From Coenobita brevimanus (lineage: Eukaryota > Arthropoda > Malacostraca > Decapoda > Coenobitidae), in NCBI GenBank assembly GCA_032717465.1, contig CM064669.1, positions 41,823,713 through 41,887,712 on the forward strand: a stretch of DNA of 64,000 nucleotides, in the 5' to 3' direction. This document shows, piece by piece, positions 32,740-44,660 of the stretch (the stretch's first letter is position 1; each line of letters starts with the position of its first letter). The position numbers and the translations under genes were made by a program. The notes below the pieces were generated by a model. It had not been told where the DNA came from. It did not search any database and saw nothing but the letters and a program-made list of their open reading frames with translations.

Positions 32740-33110
32740 AACACAGCCAGTTGAATATAACAGTTTGGAGGTAGCAAGAACATACCGTACCAAGAATGAA
32801 CGTCATCGTCATTATGTCTTCTTTTACTGTGTTGTTACTTACCCCAGACGATATTATTCATCTCTGGGGAGTTTTCAGACTGGACGGAGTTGGCCTTCAT
32901 TAACCTGTTCAGCATATGAAGCCTTGCCTGAGTCAACTGAAATCGCCTGGAAGTGGCAAGAACCAACTAAAAACGACCACATTATGGTGAAGTGCTTACC
33001 CGTTCACGACAATGACGTTTTTTTTTTTTTCTTACATGGAAGAGTTCGATACAGCCTGCAATAATCTCTTCCCTACTTGGATACTGTCCTAAGCTGAATG
33101 AACTCGTCTG
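32740..33110. repeat. Cluster of three foldback copies or halves
   Basis: A right half at 32748-32780 ('gttgaatataacagtttgg', 'aggtagcaag'). A complete copy from about 32843 ('ccagacgatattattcatc') to about 32960 ('caactgaaatcgcctgg'). A right part at 33030-33110 ('agctgaatgaactcgtctgg'). Confidence 0.55.
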
Positions 33111-33375
33111 GAGCAACAGAAATAAACTTCATACAATATTCTCGAGTTGAAGAGGTTGCAGTCGCTTTTGCTGTACCGAGAATATTAAAAGAAAAACGAT
33201 GTCCTATTTATAGTATGAAAACAAGTGGTCACGAGCACTTGTTCCTGCGGAGGGCTCTCGCTTTTATGTGCTGTTCTAGTGTAACGTTGTCACTTGGATT
33301 TTTTGCAGCTGACCAATTGATCGTGTTATTTGCAACTTCGGGAATGGAACCCAAGTTGTCCGAACGCAAGTCCGA
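33111..33375. other. Intergenic; 106-residue frame without known motif
   Basis: A plus-strand frame (33098-33418) begins inside the foldback repeat and ends in CA-repeat translation. No domain or signal is recognised. I do not call it a gene. Confidence 0.35.
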
Positions 33376-33616
33376 AATACACACACAGACACACGGGTAC
33401 TGCTATAGCATATTTTAGTTGCACCTATGGGCAAAAAATTCTACGGAGATCCTATGCCGGGCACCGGGAGCGGCGTTTTTTTGTCAAAATGTGATCGCCC
33501 ATTAAATATATTAAAGTTTTTCAATCGTGATGGGACCAAGTTTTTTCACATCAGCGAAAATTTTGCGATTTTTGTGCCAATTTTGGTGCGATTTGAATGT
33601 GTAGTTTCGGCTGCCC

Positions 33617-33693
<77 letters not shown>

Positions 33694-33694
33694 G

Positions 33695-33767
<73 letters not shown>

Positions 33768-33790
33768 CTACTGCTATAGTATATTAGATA
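33376..33790. repeat. Long (CA)n with CACG interruption, flanked by a repeated 3' phrase
   Basis: The (CA)n at 33621-33765 is interrupted by 'cgcacgcacgcgcgc' near 33690-33702. 'tactgctatagcatatttta' follows a short CA run at 33396, and 'tactgctatagtatatta' follows the long one at 33769. The same CA-plus-phrase unit is thus present twice, about 370 bp apart. Frames here on both strands are dipeptide artefacts. Confidence 0.93.
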
Positions 33791-33926
33791 GTCAGCCTCT
33801 TCACTACAATTCATTTCAGCACGGGAACGCACTCATAATAATGAATGGATTAATAAACGTTGTATCAAACACTTCCAGCTCGGAAAGTATATTCTGAGGA
33901 GAATAAAAGTAGTTACAACTAAAGGG

Positions 33927-34370
33927 ACACTCAGTGGAGCGCCTGTCTCCAACAAGGGCAATATAATTTCCAAACCACTCTTCATAATGGGTTAGGTTTT
34001 CGCATCAATGATTAGGGTTTCGCAAAAGGTGTTTTCCGGATCCATAATCTGTAATACGATCCGGATCGGTCCTAAAAGTAAATCAGTAATCCCTGGAACA
34101 TGTGCTATCTACCCACCAAATTTGGTCCAAATTTCTCTTTTAGTGTTTTGAGTAATCCTGCAAAAAGACAAGCTAACAAACATCGGTCCCAGAAGTTAAT
34201 CGATTATTCCCTGGTGCATGGGTTATCTATCCACCAGATATGGTCCAAATATCTCTTAGTTTTTTTTTTTAGTAATCCTACTAACAGGCAGTCAGACTAA
34301 CTAATAAACAAACAGAGGTCAAAACATACCGGAACTCTCCCTGTCTGAGAGAGAGAAAAAAAAAAAAGTA
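33927..34370. mobile_element. B-family dispersed element, copy 2
   Basis: Matches 25455-25760 and is longer because the block 'ctatctacccaccaaatttg...gagtaatcctgc' is duplicated (34107-34160 and 34207-34280). It ends with a hairpin (actctccctgtctgagaga). Confidence 0.8.
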
Positions 34371-35089
34371 CACAGGTTTAAGATGTTAACTGGATTATGG
34401 GTGACGCGAATTTACATCATTGTTTTTACGTCCCTTGACTGGAATGGAATTGGTGGTTTTGTATTAGGTAGCTATACTTCTTGTGGGGAAGGAAGTCAAT
34501 ATAATGATGAAGATGTAGGTTTCTTGTTGTTTGTACCTTTATTTGACGGTGACGTAAAATCGGATGGTAGAATTTACATCAACATATTAAAACTTTGTAC
34601 GGTGTGAGGATAGTGGTTTGCAGTCCGAATTTTATCTTTCATTATACTGAAGAGGATGCAAGTCAGGCAGGAAATGGTATTGCTTTACAAGAAATTATAC
34701 GTACTAGTGTGTTGGCACTTGCATAATTTCTTCATTCCATATTTTTTTAATTCTTTTAACGTCTTCTGTTCTCTACGAGTATTACCTTCTTCAACTGCTC
34801 TCTCAGTTCCGTTGTTAGTCCTATTTTCACTCTTCTTAATCTGTCTTGTTGTTGAATACCTTTTCTTTTTCCGTTTACTTTTCCACTCAGCGCAGTTGAC
34901 GCACTTGCGGTGTGGTGCGGTGAGGATCTGTCCCTTCTCCTCTTTGGAGCTAAGATGCGAATGAATGTGTTTTGAGTGGATGAGTAAATTGGGAGTGTGT
35001 CGTCCTGTCTTGGCTACCTCCCTTTCCTAGGGGAAGCAGCCTAGGTATGTAGATAGATAGAGATTCTCGTCCTGTTTCCGTTTCGTTGC
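34371..35089. other. Intergenic, pyrimidine-rich on plus strand
   Basis: T/C-rich with several open frames (74, 102 residues) that lack motifs and have biased composition. Confidence 0.4.
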
Positions 35090-35995
35090 AGAGTGATGTT
35101 TTTGTGCTCACTTTCCTACACCGTCAGTATTCGTCGCCTATTAACCATTGCCTTTCCCGTTACTAAACACCTTTCGTCTTTCTGTCAATTTCTTGATATT
35201 CATTGCTTTTTCCTTCACGATGCTGTCACCGAATGCCATCTCGCTTTTACCTTCCCTTTACGTAAGTACTTTCTCGTCCTGTGTAATTCATCAGTAATCC
35301 TTTTTACGTTAACTTAGTCTAAAATTGTCATGTCTCCATCTTGAATGTTGAGTTGCAGCAATAGATTAACGCTTGGATGTACTACAAGTCACATAGAAGT
35401 GCTGTGGAAGGGAATTAGGGCCGTAATGTTATCTTTTCCTGGCACGGACCTACGTGAAATAAGCTACAAAGGACGAAAAATCTTTCCCAAGGTAAAAGAA
35501 CAAAAGAACTGATTACCTTCTCGCTGCGTTACCTGTCCATTGCTAAATACTTTCTTTTCAGTACTATATTCCTAATAATATTTACTTTCTCATAAGTTAG
35601 CTGCACGGCACTGAATAACTTCTCGCTGTGCTACTTCTGTGTTACTCGTTGTTACTTTCCTTTTCTAAATACCATCTCATTCTGTTACCCTCCCGTTTCT
35701 AAACATCTTCCCCTTCTCTTACCTTCCCTTTTCCAAACACCTCCTTGTTATCTTACATCCTCGTTATTGATACTCCCTCATCATAGTGCTTTCATGTCAG
35801 TTAATACCTTTCCATTTGTTTTATATCCGGTATCATTTCTCCTCTCCCCTTCTGACTGGTGTGTTCCTTTTGATAACGCCTTTTCCCTTTGTTGCTACTT
35901 TCTTTTTTACCTTCACGAATCCAGTTATATCTTCGTTCTTTGATAGCCTCTCCTTCTGGTATAAATTTACCGTTTCTCGTTGCCTTCGGGTTGCT
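35090..35995. repeat. Degenerate pyrimidine-rich repeat
   Basis: 'ttaccttcccttttc', 'taaacacctt' and 'cctcgtt' words recur irregularly (35155, 35655, 35690, 35725), suggesting a decayed unit of about 40 bp. Confidence 0.4.
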
Positions 35996-35997
35996 GA

Positions 35998-36057
35998 CAC
36001 CCACACCCACACGCACGCACGCACGCACGCCCACACACACACAGACACACACACACA

Positions 36058-36143
<86 letters not shown>
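35998..36143. repeat. Compound microsatellite (CACG)n-(CA)n-(CT)n
   Basis: 'cacgcacgcacgcacg' passes to (CA)n (36030-36110), then directly to (CT)n (36110-36142). All frames through it are artefacts. Confidence 0.97.
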
Positions 36144-36148
<5 letters not shown>

Positions 36149-36953
36149 CCGTTTGTTATGTTGATGGTTTTTTCTGGGTTGGAGCCGCAAAATCAGAGAG
36201 CGAAGACTGACCCATTTTCCCTGATAGCAGTTTTACACATTTAACTTTCTCTTTAGTGTATTTGGATTCTACTTACCCAATTATGATTCTGGGAATAGTG
36301 TAAGGAAGATGGCAGTGTTGTGTTTCTGTTTTTCCTCTTGGCTTCAGTTGTGTTTATTGAGGGGAGAGGGGAGCATTCCTGCATTGCCATCCTTGTCTTT
36401 CAGCCACAGAATAGTTACGTTACTTTACGTTGCTTTATCCTACCTTATAACAAACAATCGGGAGAGGGCCGATCGGGCAGCTGGGGTTTGCTTTTCTTTG
36501 TACGGTGATAGTGAAGATGATGATTTTTCTTCACCCAGCTTTGCGCGTCCTCTTACTTTGAGTGTCTTATTTCAAAATTTTTACCTACAAGGACCTCTAA
36601 ATTATCTCGGATAGTTATTAAGTTGTTACAAACTTTCCAAAAAAAAGTTGGGTAACTTTTAGCGAAAATATTTAAAGATTATATTTGGGGAGGGACGGTC
36701 AGGAGAGGAGGAGGGACGGGGCATGAGGGAAGGTAACAGGGGTAATGACATCTCATTATGCCTTTTTTTTCAGTCTACAGGCGAATTTGCTCAACTTCGG
36801 AGAGATATTTTGGGCTTGAGGTGTTAGTTACATCCTTCATTACCTTCATCACCAGCAATGTATTCTATTCCATGCACTTACTCGTATAACTTATCCTGGT
36901 TACCCTACGCTAGGCAGTGAAAGCAAGGTATATCATTCTTCTTCTTCTTCTTA
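36144..36953. other. Intergenic with foldback left part
   Basis: A diverged foldback left end at about 36776 ('acaggcgaatttgctcaac') is followed by 'gttacatccttcattacctt'. (TTC)n at 36938-36952. No coding call. Confidence 0.4.
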
Positions 36954-37400
36954 TTCCATCCATCATCCAATCCTACGTTGCCCCACGAGGAGCGTAATAG
37001 CCCGGGGCTAGGCTAGTTGGTCCTGACATTTAAGATGAGCGTGACAAGCTTCACTCATCCCTGAGTGGCATTACATAAGCAGCAAACCAAAACCATCCCT
37101 TGGATATAGACCTTCACCGGTTGAATCCGATTGGAGTGCCGTAATTACCCACTAAACAACCAGGCGCCAAAACTTGGTTATATGGTTACCACCCAGCGCA
37201 GTAAATGGTTTCCTGGTGTACAGGAAACCATTTGGCTTGTCACTCAGTGTAGAGTCACCCACAGGCAGAAGTAAGAGGAAAGAATGATGGAAAGAAAGAC
37301 AGAAGCGGAAGGGTAAAGTCACCCATAGGCAGAAGGACGAGGAAAGAATGAAGGAAAGAAAGACAGAAGAGGATAGCAGGAAAGAAGGATGGAGGAGAAG
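36954..37400 (-). mobile_element. S-family SINE-like repeat, copy B
   Basis: Reverse orientation relative to copy A. The tail (catccatcatccaatcc) is at the left and the two polypurine head blocks ('aggaaagaatg.aaggaaag') at the right. tRNA-like boxes read on the minus strand near 37104-37165. Left neighbour is (TTC)n. Confidence 0.8.
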
Positions 37401-38559
37401 ATTATGTTATTATTATTATTATTAAAGAACCAGATGATCATTAAAAAAAAAAATGATACTTTTAGAGAAATCTGAATTTAGGAGAGCCAGAATCAATACC
37501 TGTTCATTTCGAGATGCCAGGACACACAGTGCTTGTTAAATGGCCAGTGATCAATGGCTGAGAGAACTACTGACTGTGAATGAAAGTTTCAGAAGTGGCC
37601 TGTTGCAGCCATGAAGGACAAAGTGCCAGATAAATCATACATTGGAGAGCTGGACATAACAGGGGTGAGAGGGTGCTGTTGACCGGGAATGATAAAACGG
37701 ATCAATAGATGTCCATTGGCTTTGTTGGTTAGGAATGCGGAAGCATATGTGACTACCTGTATTCCACAGTAATTTTTAATGTGCCACATACTTATTGCTC
37801 ACATGTCCATGTCCAACCCAGCCTTCATTAACCTTGTCAGAACGGTGACGTCTACATCTGCTTTATTGTTGCTAGTTCCAGTCTTTTTTTAAGCTTAGGA
37901 GAACTTCCTAGATGGAAAGGGGTTCAGGAAGATTTTACATAACACGTCTGCTTTCAAAAAATTCTTTCGAGACAAATAAAATCGTCAGGAGATATCCAAA
38001 TAAAGAAAAAAAGACGTTCCTCGTGTGAAGGGTTTTAGGGGATTGTCGAAGTGCATTAGTTTTTCATGATGTCAATTTTTTTTATTCCACGTGTCGTGGT
38101 TCAACCCTACTGTCATTAACCCTGGTAATTACAGGATGGACAGCAGCTCAATTGATGCGCCTCAACTCTTGCTGCAAGTTAAGGTCAGGTGACAAGGAAG
38201 GCGAGGATGGTCGAGTGGGACTCATTAACAGCATTTTTTTTTTTCACCCCGACGGTCGGCTTGCTAGCACTCTGAAAGCAAGGGTAGACTTAATTCGTAA
38301 GGGTATAATCGGCTAATTAGTATTCACGACAGAATTCATTAGACCAGAGTGAAAGACGAAACTGATTAATTAAGACTTCCAGGCCCTTCAAAACATCCAC
38401 TTTTTTTTTCTTTCTCTCTCCCTGGAACTAAAAACCTCCTGTGTTGATCTTAGATATAGTATAGGAATGACGCATCTTGGTGTTACTAAATGGGGAGTGG
38501 TTCTGATGACAGTGATGCGTAGGAAATAAATAGACTTCAACCATGAGCGTCCTTGTTTA
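37401..38559. other. Intergenic with one foldback copy
   Basis: (TTA)n at about 37408-37425. A foldback copy at about 37878-37995 ('ccagtctttttttaagc' to 'aaataaaatcgtcagg'). Otherwise nothing recognised. Confidence 0.4.
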
Positions 38560-38565
38560 ATATAT

Positions 38566-38636
<71 letters not shown>
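38560..38636. repeat. (TA)n microsatellite with TAAA interruptions
   Basis: TA run broken twice by 'aaa' (about 38577 and 38597). Confidence 0.97.
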
Positions 38637-38637
<1 letters not shown>

Positions 38638-39163
38638 TGTATAAGTATTAGTACCAGCAACATGTGTACTTTAAAAGATCTTACAGTGTAGGGTGAGAAG
38701 TGACGTCACTTTCTCAGTCACATTCACTTATTCCTAGGAATCAGCTGTTCTGTTCTGTTGTTTCATTCATTCTGCATTTAAACGTTTTCATTAAACTTAG
38801 CACCGGCATCTTTTATTGATGAGATTAATAATGGCTGTTTAACTAACACTGTTCGAAAACTCTGTCCGAAGCTGAATGAAACAGTGTCTTGTTAACAGGA
38901 TTTAATGACGACCTCGGGTTGAATGGATTCAGCTTTCCACAAACGACAGCTAGTATGAGACGGCCACTCTGACTCGTTCTTGCAGACATAGTTACCCTTC
39001 CGCCTCTCATAGCGCCTGAGTGTGAATGGGCTGTGAAGCCTGAGTGTTGCCAGTCCCCCTGCGTGAAGTCGCAAGTCAGGCTTCATTGAATGAACTTCAT
39101 GTGGACATCCCTCTCAGTTACCCCAACACGCCCTTACTACCTCAGACACTCAACACCATCACC

Positions 39164-39166
<3 letters not shown>
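38637..39166. other. Intergenic; foldback right half
   Basis: 'gaagctgaatgaaacagtg' at about 38868 is a diverged foldback right end. Otherwise nothing recognised. Confidence 0.4.

Positions 39167-39235
<69 letters not shown>
39167..39235. repeat. (TA)n microsatellite
   Basis: TA run of about 68 bp abutting the LINE fragment. Confidence 0.98.
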
Positions 39236-39240
<5 letters not shown>

Positions 39241-39594
39241 AATGAGTTATTTAAGAGGAGCCTGTGGAGTCACATGGAGACAGGCTGACAATTGAGGATA
39301 TAAAAGAGCGTTGTGGTGTGGATGTGCATGCGATAGGAAGCGTTAGGAGGAACACACTGAGGTGGTTTGGCCATGTGGAGAGGATGGAGGATGAGAGACT
39401 GACGAGGAGAGTGTATGTGAGTGAGGTGGTGGGGGGAGAGGGAGGGGGAGGCCGAGGATGAGATGGAGGGATGGAGTGGAGAGGTATATGAGAGAGGGGG
39501 GTGTGAGATGGGAGCAGGGCAGTGAAATGGCGGGGGACAGGGCGACGTGGAGGCGATTTGTTTGTGGCCACCCCGTAGGGGATTAAGGCGTCTG

Positions 39595-39598
<4 letters not shown>
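39236..39598 (+). mobile_element. RTE-like LINE, 3' end with C-terminal coding fragment
   Basis: The frame 39264-39461 reads LTIEDIKERCGVDVHAIGSV, then LRWFGHVERMEDERLTRRV. This is the conserved 'RWFGHVERM' region after the polymerase domain of many animal LINEs. The downstream sequence diverges by frameshift. The 3' end (39566-39598) begins GGCCACCCCG and ends GGCGTCTGGCAA, followed directly by a (TA)n tract. The same end is seen reverse-oriented at 52910-52942 and, modified, in the 5S-derived element at 15367-15400. 5'-truncated, with no catalytic domain. Confidence 0.85.

Positions 39599-39651
<53 letters not shown>
39599..39651. repeat. (TA)n microsatellite, LINE tail
   Basis: TA run directly after the LINE 3' end. 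Confidence 0.97.
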
Positions 39652-39654
<3 letters not shown>

Positions 39655-40089
39655 ACACAATTAAAAGCGAAAGGTCAGTAACGAAAATCAGATATGCAAA
39701 TGTCACTCTCAAGGACAGCAAAAATATACGCTTGGCCACACTGCATCAAACAAACTGGACGTCACTGGCAGGACTGGATATAGAGTAAAGGTGACATTTG
39801 CAGAACTGACCAGTCGTGTACATCAAAGACTGGCAGTATCAGCAAACTCGTGCATTAGAGGACAGGACTGGAAATGGGCGATAGTGTGTGAATAAGTGCC
39901 TGCTATCTGCCGGAGGAGAGAGGCGTGGGAGTATTAATACAGGACTAATACAGTTTGCAAACTTCATCATCTAATACAGTTTAACGAAAAAAGTATTCAC
40001 GTTTAAAGAAATACTGAGGTACATAAACTGGACGATATTCCTCGCCCGTGGTTCGTACGTGACAATTTCCTAATCGAATTTGTGAAAGC
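39652..40089. other. Intergenic, no feature recognised
   Basis: 'gactggcag'-type words recur loosely at 39750-39870. No coding signal. Confidence 0.4.
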
Positions 40090-40885
40090 ATCGTGAATTT
40101 TACCTGCACGTCTCCTTTTTGTGTTTTTCCCCCGCTGCGTTTTGTCAGTGTCGTGTGTGTTTTTACTTTCATCCCACTTTTATTTCACTCTAACTTTACT
40201 GTATTTGTTTTACCCTCGTCTGTCACTGTATTCTTTCACATGAGTCTTGACTTTTTAGTTTATACTTTCGGTGTGGTCTCTCTTGCCATTCTTTCCAAGC
40301 TTTTCCTTTATTCTTTGCTTTCACTACTGACAGTATTTTCGTCCAGCTCTAGTATTTTACTTAAGGCATTCGTTTTTATCTTTGTTATCTCTGACAGCAC
40401 TATATTAATCTTAATAGTAATATTTTATTGAGTGTATCTCTTTTGGTTTATATTTTAATCAAAATTTTCACTGTGTACTTTGGAGCCTCCGATGGTTGGT
40501 TCAGTAGTGTGTAATCTTATCAATCCTTCATCATTTCATCTCTACTTTGGGGCGGACATTTTAGCGGGTGCAGTAATGTCTTTTCAAGTGTACTCATATG
40601 TTGGCATCCTGCCGAAGTTCTCTACATGGCATATACAGGCTCTTTCACTTACAAACGCAGCCAGTATAACCAGCTTGCTGCTGTACTTGCACTAGTCATC
40701 CTACACTTAAAAGCCTCTCACATACAGTATATAGTCGTGCTTCAAGCAGTGAGTGGAGGCAGGTCACCAGGCCCGTGACAAGATGATGTGTTTCGGCCTT
40801 GCGGATCAGTTTTCTTTCAGGACCCGTAAACAGGACTTGAGCAGCCCGCCCATGCCTGGTTACAGTACATATATAATTGCATCCA

Positions 40886-40958
<73 letters not shown>

Positions 40959-41915
40959 ATACTTTGTTTAAAACATTCTTTTCATTCTTTCATGTCGTTT
41001 TTTAAAGATTGTTTTATAATTTACCCAGTCTTTCACATTAACCATTCATTTAATTCTTTGCCTTCCACGTATAATTTATCTTCTCTAGTGCTTTTGTATT
41101 GACATAAAGTTCTGTCACTGCTATTATTCTAACAACATTAGTTTTATGTATCACGCAGTTTGTCATTTTAAGCTTTCATTTCATTCTTTTCGTTTTCTGC
41201 ATATTTTTGTGTATCTGATGTTTGATTTTAAACATTCATTTATCCATTTGCTCCCATTTTTACTTCATCGTATTTCTGTGCACCCGTGTCCATTTGCTGT
41301 TCTGTTATTTCATTTATCTGCTTTTACTAAATACTATATTTTCATCTAGTCGTAGTGTTGTATTTTAGCCTTGCATTTCATTCTTTGCTATCCCTTTCAC
41401 ATTTCTGTATATACTTGGTACCCTTGTCTTTGTCAGTTCATTAACTTCATTCTTTATCATCACTTTATGCTTTCTTCTCACTCTACTGTTTACTTAGAGC
41501 TGTTCACTTCTATTTTTGTTATTGGTCACTTTTCAGTATACGGTACTGTATTTGTTTTACACTAGCCTTTTGAGCCTCCGGCGATCGGATGGTATCATAT
41601 GTCTACTAGTTCTCCAAAACTTGCTTCAGTCCCACCAGGGGGCGGACATTTAAGAGGGTTCAGTAGTATGGGTTTTCATGTAAATTCACATGTTCACACC
41701 CTCATCGAAGTTCCCTCGAAGACATACAAACTCATCCACTCACATAGCCGCTATAGCATAGTTTCCACATGCACTTTCTCATCGTACGCTTCAAAAGCCT
41801 TCCACATATATAACCTACTCATGCATGAAGCATTGGTTGGAGGTGAGTCATTTCTCCAGTGACAGAGTGGTGTTCCCTGCCGATCATTTGCCCATCAGGA
41901 CCTGAGCGTGTATAG
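40090..41915. repeat. Tandem duplication, period about 1.09 kb, diverged
   Basis: 40479-40830 and 41570-41915 share ordered phrases: 'ttggagcctccg/tttgagcctccg', 'ggggcggacatttta/gggcggacattta', 'gcagtaatg/tcagtagta', 'catcctgccgaagttc/accctcatcgaagttc', 'cgtgcttcaagcagtg/ catgcatgaagcattgg', and 'caggtcacc/gagtcatt'. A T-rich block precedes each. A (TA)n tract (40889-40954) lies in the first copy's right side. No coding potential. Confidence 0.6.
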
Positions 41916-43680
41916 CACAGCTGTGGCCATTGTCAGGCGTTTTTGGGCCGGCCCTTATAATGCTGTTCATACATACCCGAGTCTTTTACTTTGATTATTT
42001 CGTTTTTTATTTCACTCCATAACTTCATTTACTTCTAGTGTGTCATTTGATACATTCGTTTCATTCTCATACAGCATTCTCTCCTTTCACTTTGTTATCA
42101 ATCAAGACTTGGCTTACATTTTTATTTTTCTATTACATCATTCTTTGCTTTCACTCCATTCTCTGCTTTCACTCCATTCTCTGCATTCACTTCATCCTCT
42201 GTACTCGCTTGATTCTTTGCTTTCACATCATTCTTTGCTGTCTCTTAATTCTGTTTTCACTTCATTCTACCTTCACGAGTATATTTTTGCCTTGCGCTGT
42301 TTTTCCCTTGGTGCATTCACTTCCACACGCTGACAGTTATCCATTCATTTGATAGTTCTCTCATGCTTCCATTTTCCATGCTTTCACTTCTCACACTTTC
42401 CCTCCTAAAATATTCCGTCATATAATATCTGTTATGCTTTCGCTTTTACTTCCCGTCCCTCCACTTCTTAGACTTTCTGTAATCTTTTTACTTTAAATTT
42501 CACTTCTAATGTGGCTTATATGTTCGCTTATAACTGCGTTTTTAATATTTTCACCTCTAAATGCATCCACATTTTATCCTTTTATTTCTAGTACTCTCAC
42601 TTATACGTTTCCTTCATGTACTTTCACGTCATATATTTTCAAGTTTTTACTTGCACGTCGCAAATTTTTACTTTATATACTTTCATTTATTACATTTTAA
42701 TTTCTTATACTATTACTTTCATTTTTCTACTTTCACGTCGTATACTACAGTATATATACTTTTACTTCTAACATTTTATTTCTTATATATACGTTTACTA
42801 CCACCTTTTTCGTTTCATGTCATATATTTTTTACTTAATTTCATGCATTTTTATTTCTTATACAAGTACTTTTTGCTCTCACATTTTTTTTTTACTTTTC
42901 TTTTTATTTCTTTTGCCTGTCGACTTACTATTTTTCGTGTTCCTTCACTCTATACACTTTCTTTACAATTTGTTTTATAATTCGACTTTCACTTATACTG
43001 CTGCTTCCTACTTTTTCACTTTTACGCACATTTTTACTTCACTCTTTCCTCTGGGAGTAAAGTGTCGACCTAGCAAACGTTTTTTTTTTTTTTTTTTTTT
43101 TTTTCACCCTTTGTGTTTATTGCCTTCACTTCGTTCCTTGATTATACTTCACTTCTTCAACTTCACTTTTTTATTCCACTTTTTTGCGTCCACTTCATTA
43201 TTTGCCTTCACGTCACTGACCACATCCTTATTTGTCTTCACTTCAATGACTTTATTATTTCCCTATACTTCACCGCCGTCACTTCGTTCTTTGCCTATAA
43301 TTCACTGTCTTCACTTCCTTCTTTGCCTATAATTCGCTGTCTTCATTACATTCTTTGTTTTTACTTTAGTGTTTTCACCTCATCCCATTATGTATATTCT
43401 TCTGTTTTTCTTTGTTTTACTTTACTGCTTTCACTTCATTTTCTTCCTTCACTGCCTTCACTTCTTATTTTGTTTTACTTCACTGCTTTTACGTCATTCT
43501 TTGTGTTTCACTGCATTCACTTCATTGCTATAACTTCACTTATTTCACTTTAGTTTTGCTTTAACTTCTTTGCTTTCCAGTTCATTCTTTACTTTCATTT
43601 CACTGCTGTCATTTCAGTCTTTGATTAAACTTCACTGATTAACTTCATTATTTGCATTTGCATCACTGCTTTCACATCAT
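41916..43680. repeat. Pyrimidine-rich degenerate minisatellite
   Basis: Irregular units of about 17-18 bp, 'ctttgctttcacttcattc', clearest at 42140-42260 and 43120-43660. Poly-T at 43081-43104. The long open frames (139, 146 and 171 residues) are F/S/L-rich translations of this sequence, with no motif. Confidence 0.7.
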
Positions 43681-43856
43681 GGGATAAGGAGGGAATGGGG
43701 GTGAGGGGTATTTGTAAAATCGGGCAGCACTGCAACGCTCATCAGCTTGACCTTTTTTTTAATATAATGTCTGCGTCTTCATTTTAATAATAACACCCAT
43801 GTACAAAAACGCTCGGAAATAATCTGTGTGGTTAGCTTTGTCTGTCATTCTATCTT
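43681..43856. other. Spacer, no feature recognised
   Basis: Short G-rich phrase then AT-rich sequence. Confidence 0.4.
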
Positions 43857-44660
43857 TTAGCAAGATTTATATATAATTCCACATACATAATGAACAACCG
43901 CAGGGATTTCACACACCCTTGTCTCATTCAAGTACTGGATGGTGATCCATACTTTCAGACATCCACCTAGTCTTGTACATGGTTTGTTACCATTATGAAA
44001 AGTTTGTACAGCATTAAAGCAGTTTCTCTTCCACACCATACATACGTGACACCATCTATAGCATCTCCTTGTTCACCTTTGCATATTACCATAATTATCC
44101 TGGTCCTTCTCACAGGTTTTTACCACTGTCTGTCTTAATGCAAGTATTTGATTTAAACATCGCTTGCCAATCAGGAAGTCACCGTCTTCGTCGCATACAA
44201 GATATTGTGATGCTTTTGTTCATTATCTTACCTTATGAATAACTCTCATGTACACCCTTATCCACAACATACAACATACTGTTATAAAAATAATTGTGAT
44301 GCAGACTTGGATATATGTACTAAAACACAATAATATTGTCATAGACTGCATCTGTACAACATTAGCATAGCTCTGCTCAGCTGACTCTTCTGCATATTAC
44401 CCACAAGCAGTTCATTACAATCCTTCCAGTATGTTTTATCATTTCTAGATGTACCTCGTTCACCCCTGTTACCGGTTTATTCTTCAACCATTTCACGGTA
44501 TTCTTCATTTCTTTACACGTGAATTTTTGGTGCATCACTGTCATATCTACTCTGTGTGAGTCACGCAGTTCAGTCATTCCTTCAACACTTTTTTCAAAAC
44601 TGTTTTTCCAGCTGTTCCTTGTTTCCTGTGTATTCTTCCATATTCATCTTTCACAATGAC
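43857..44660 (-). pseudogene. Heavily decayed RTE-like LINE reverse transcriptase
   Basis: Minus-strand fragments in order: EMKNTVKWLKNKPVTGVNEV, then HLEMIKH (44377-44577; cf. the LINE phrase K.GKAPG.DG...E..K). Next is LNQILALRQTVVKTCEKDQD (near 44100-44160; cf. VDQI..LR...EK). Then FNAVQTFHNGNKPCTRLGGC (43935-44020; cf. the segment before GVRQGC). Numerous stops and shifts separate them and the YADD box is not recognisable. The order and spacing match an RT domain, so this is one old element. Confidence 0.65.

Noticed and set aside
33098..33418. 106-residue plus-strand frame
   Set aside because: Starts in a foldback repeat and ends in CA-repeat translation; no recognisable domain.
33427..33897. 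156-residue plus-strand frame and several minus-strand frames over the long CA run
   Set aside because: Translation is Thr-His or Cys-Val dipeptide repeat; present in all frames; no gene signal.
35786..36244. 152-residue plus-strand frame
   Set aside because: Half of it is translation of (CA)n and (CT)n; the rest has no motif.
39251..39739. 162-residue minus-strand frame
   Set aside because: Antisense to the LINE fragment and flanked by (TA)n translation; the sense strand explains the sequence.
42561..43553. 139-, 146- and 171-residue plus-strand frames
   Set aside because: F/S/L-rich translation of pyrimidine-rich repeats; hydrophobic appearance is compositional, not evidence of a membrane protein.
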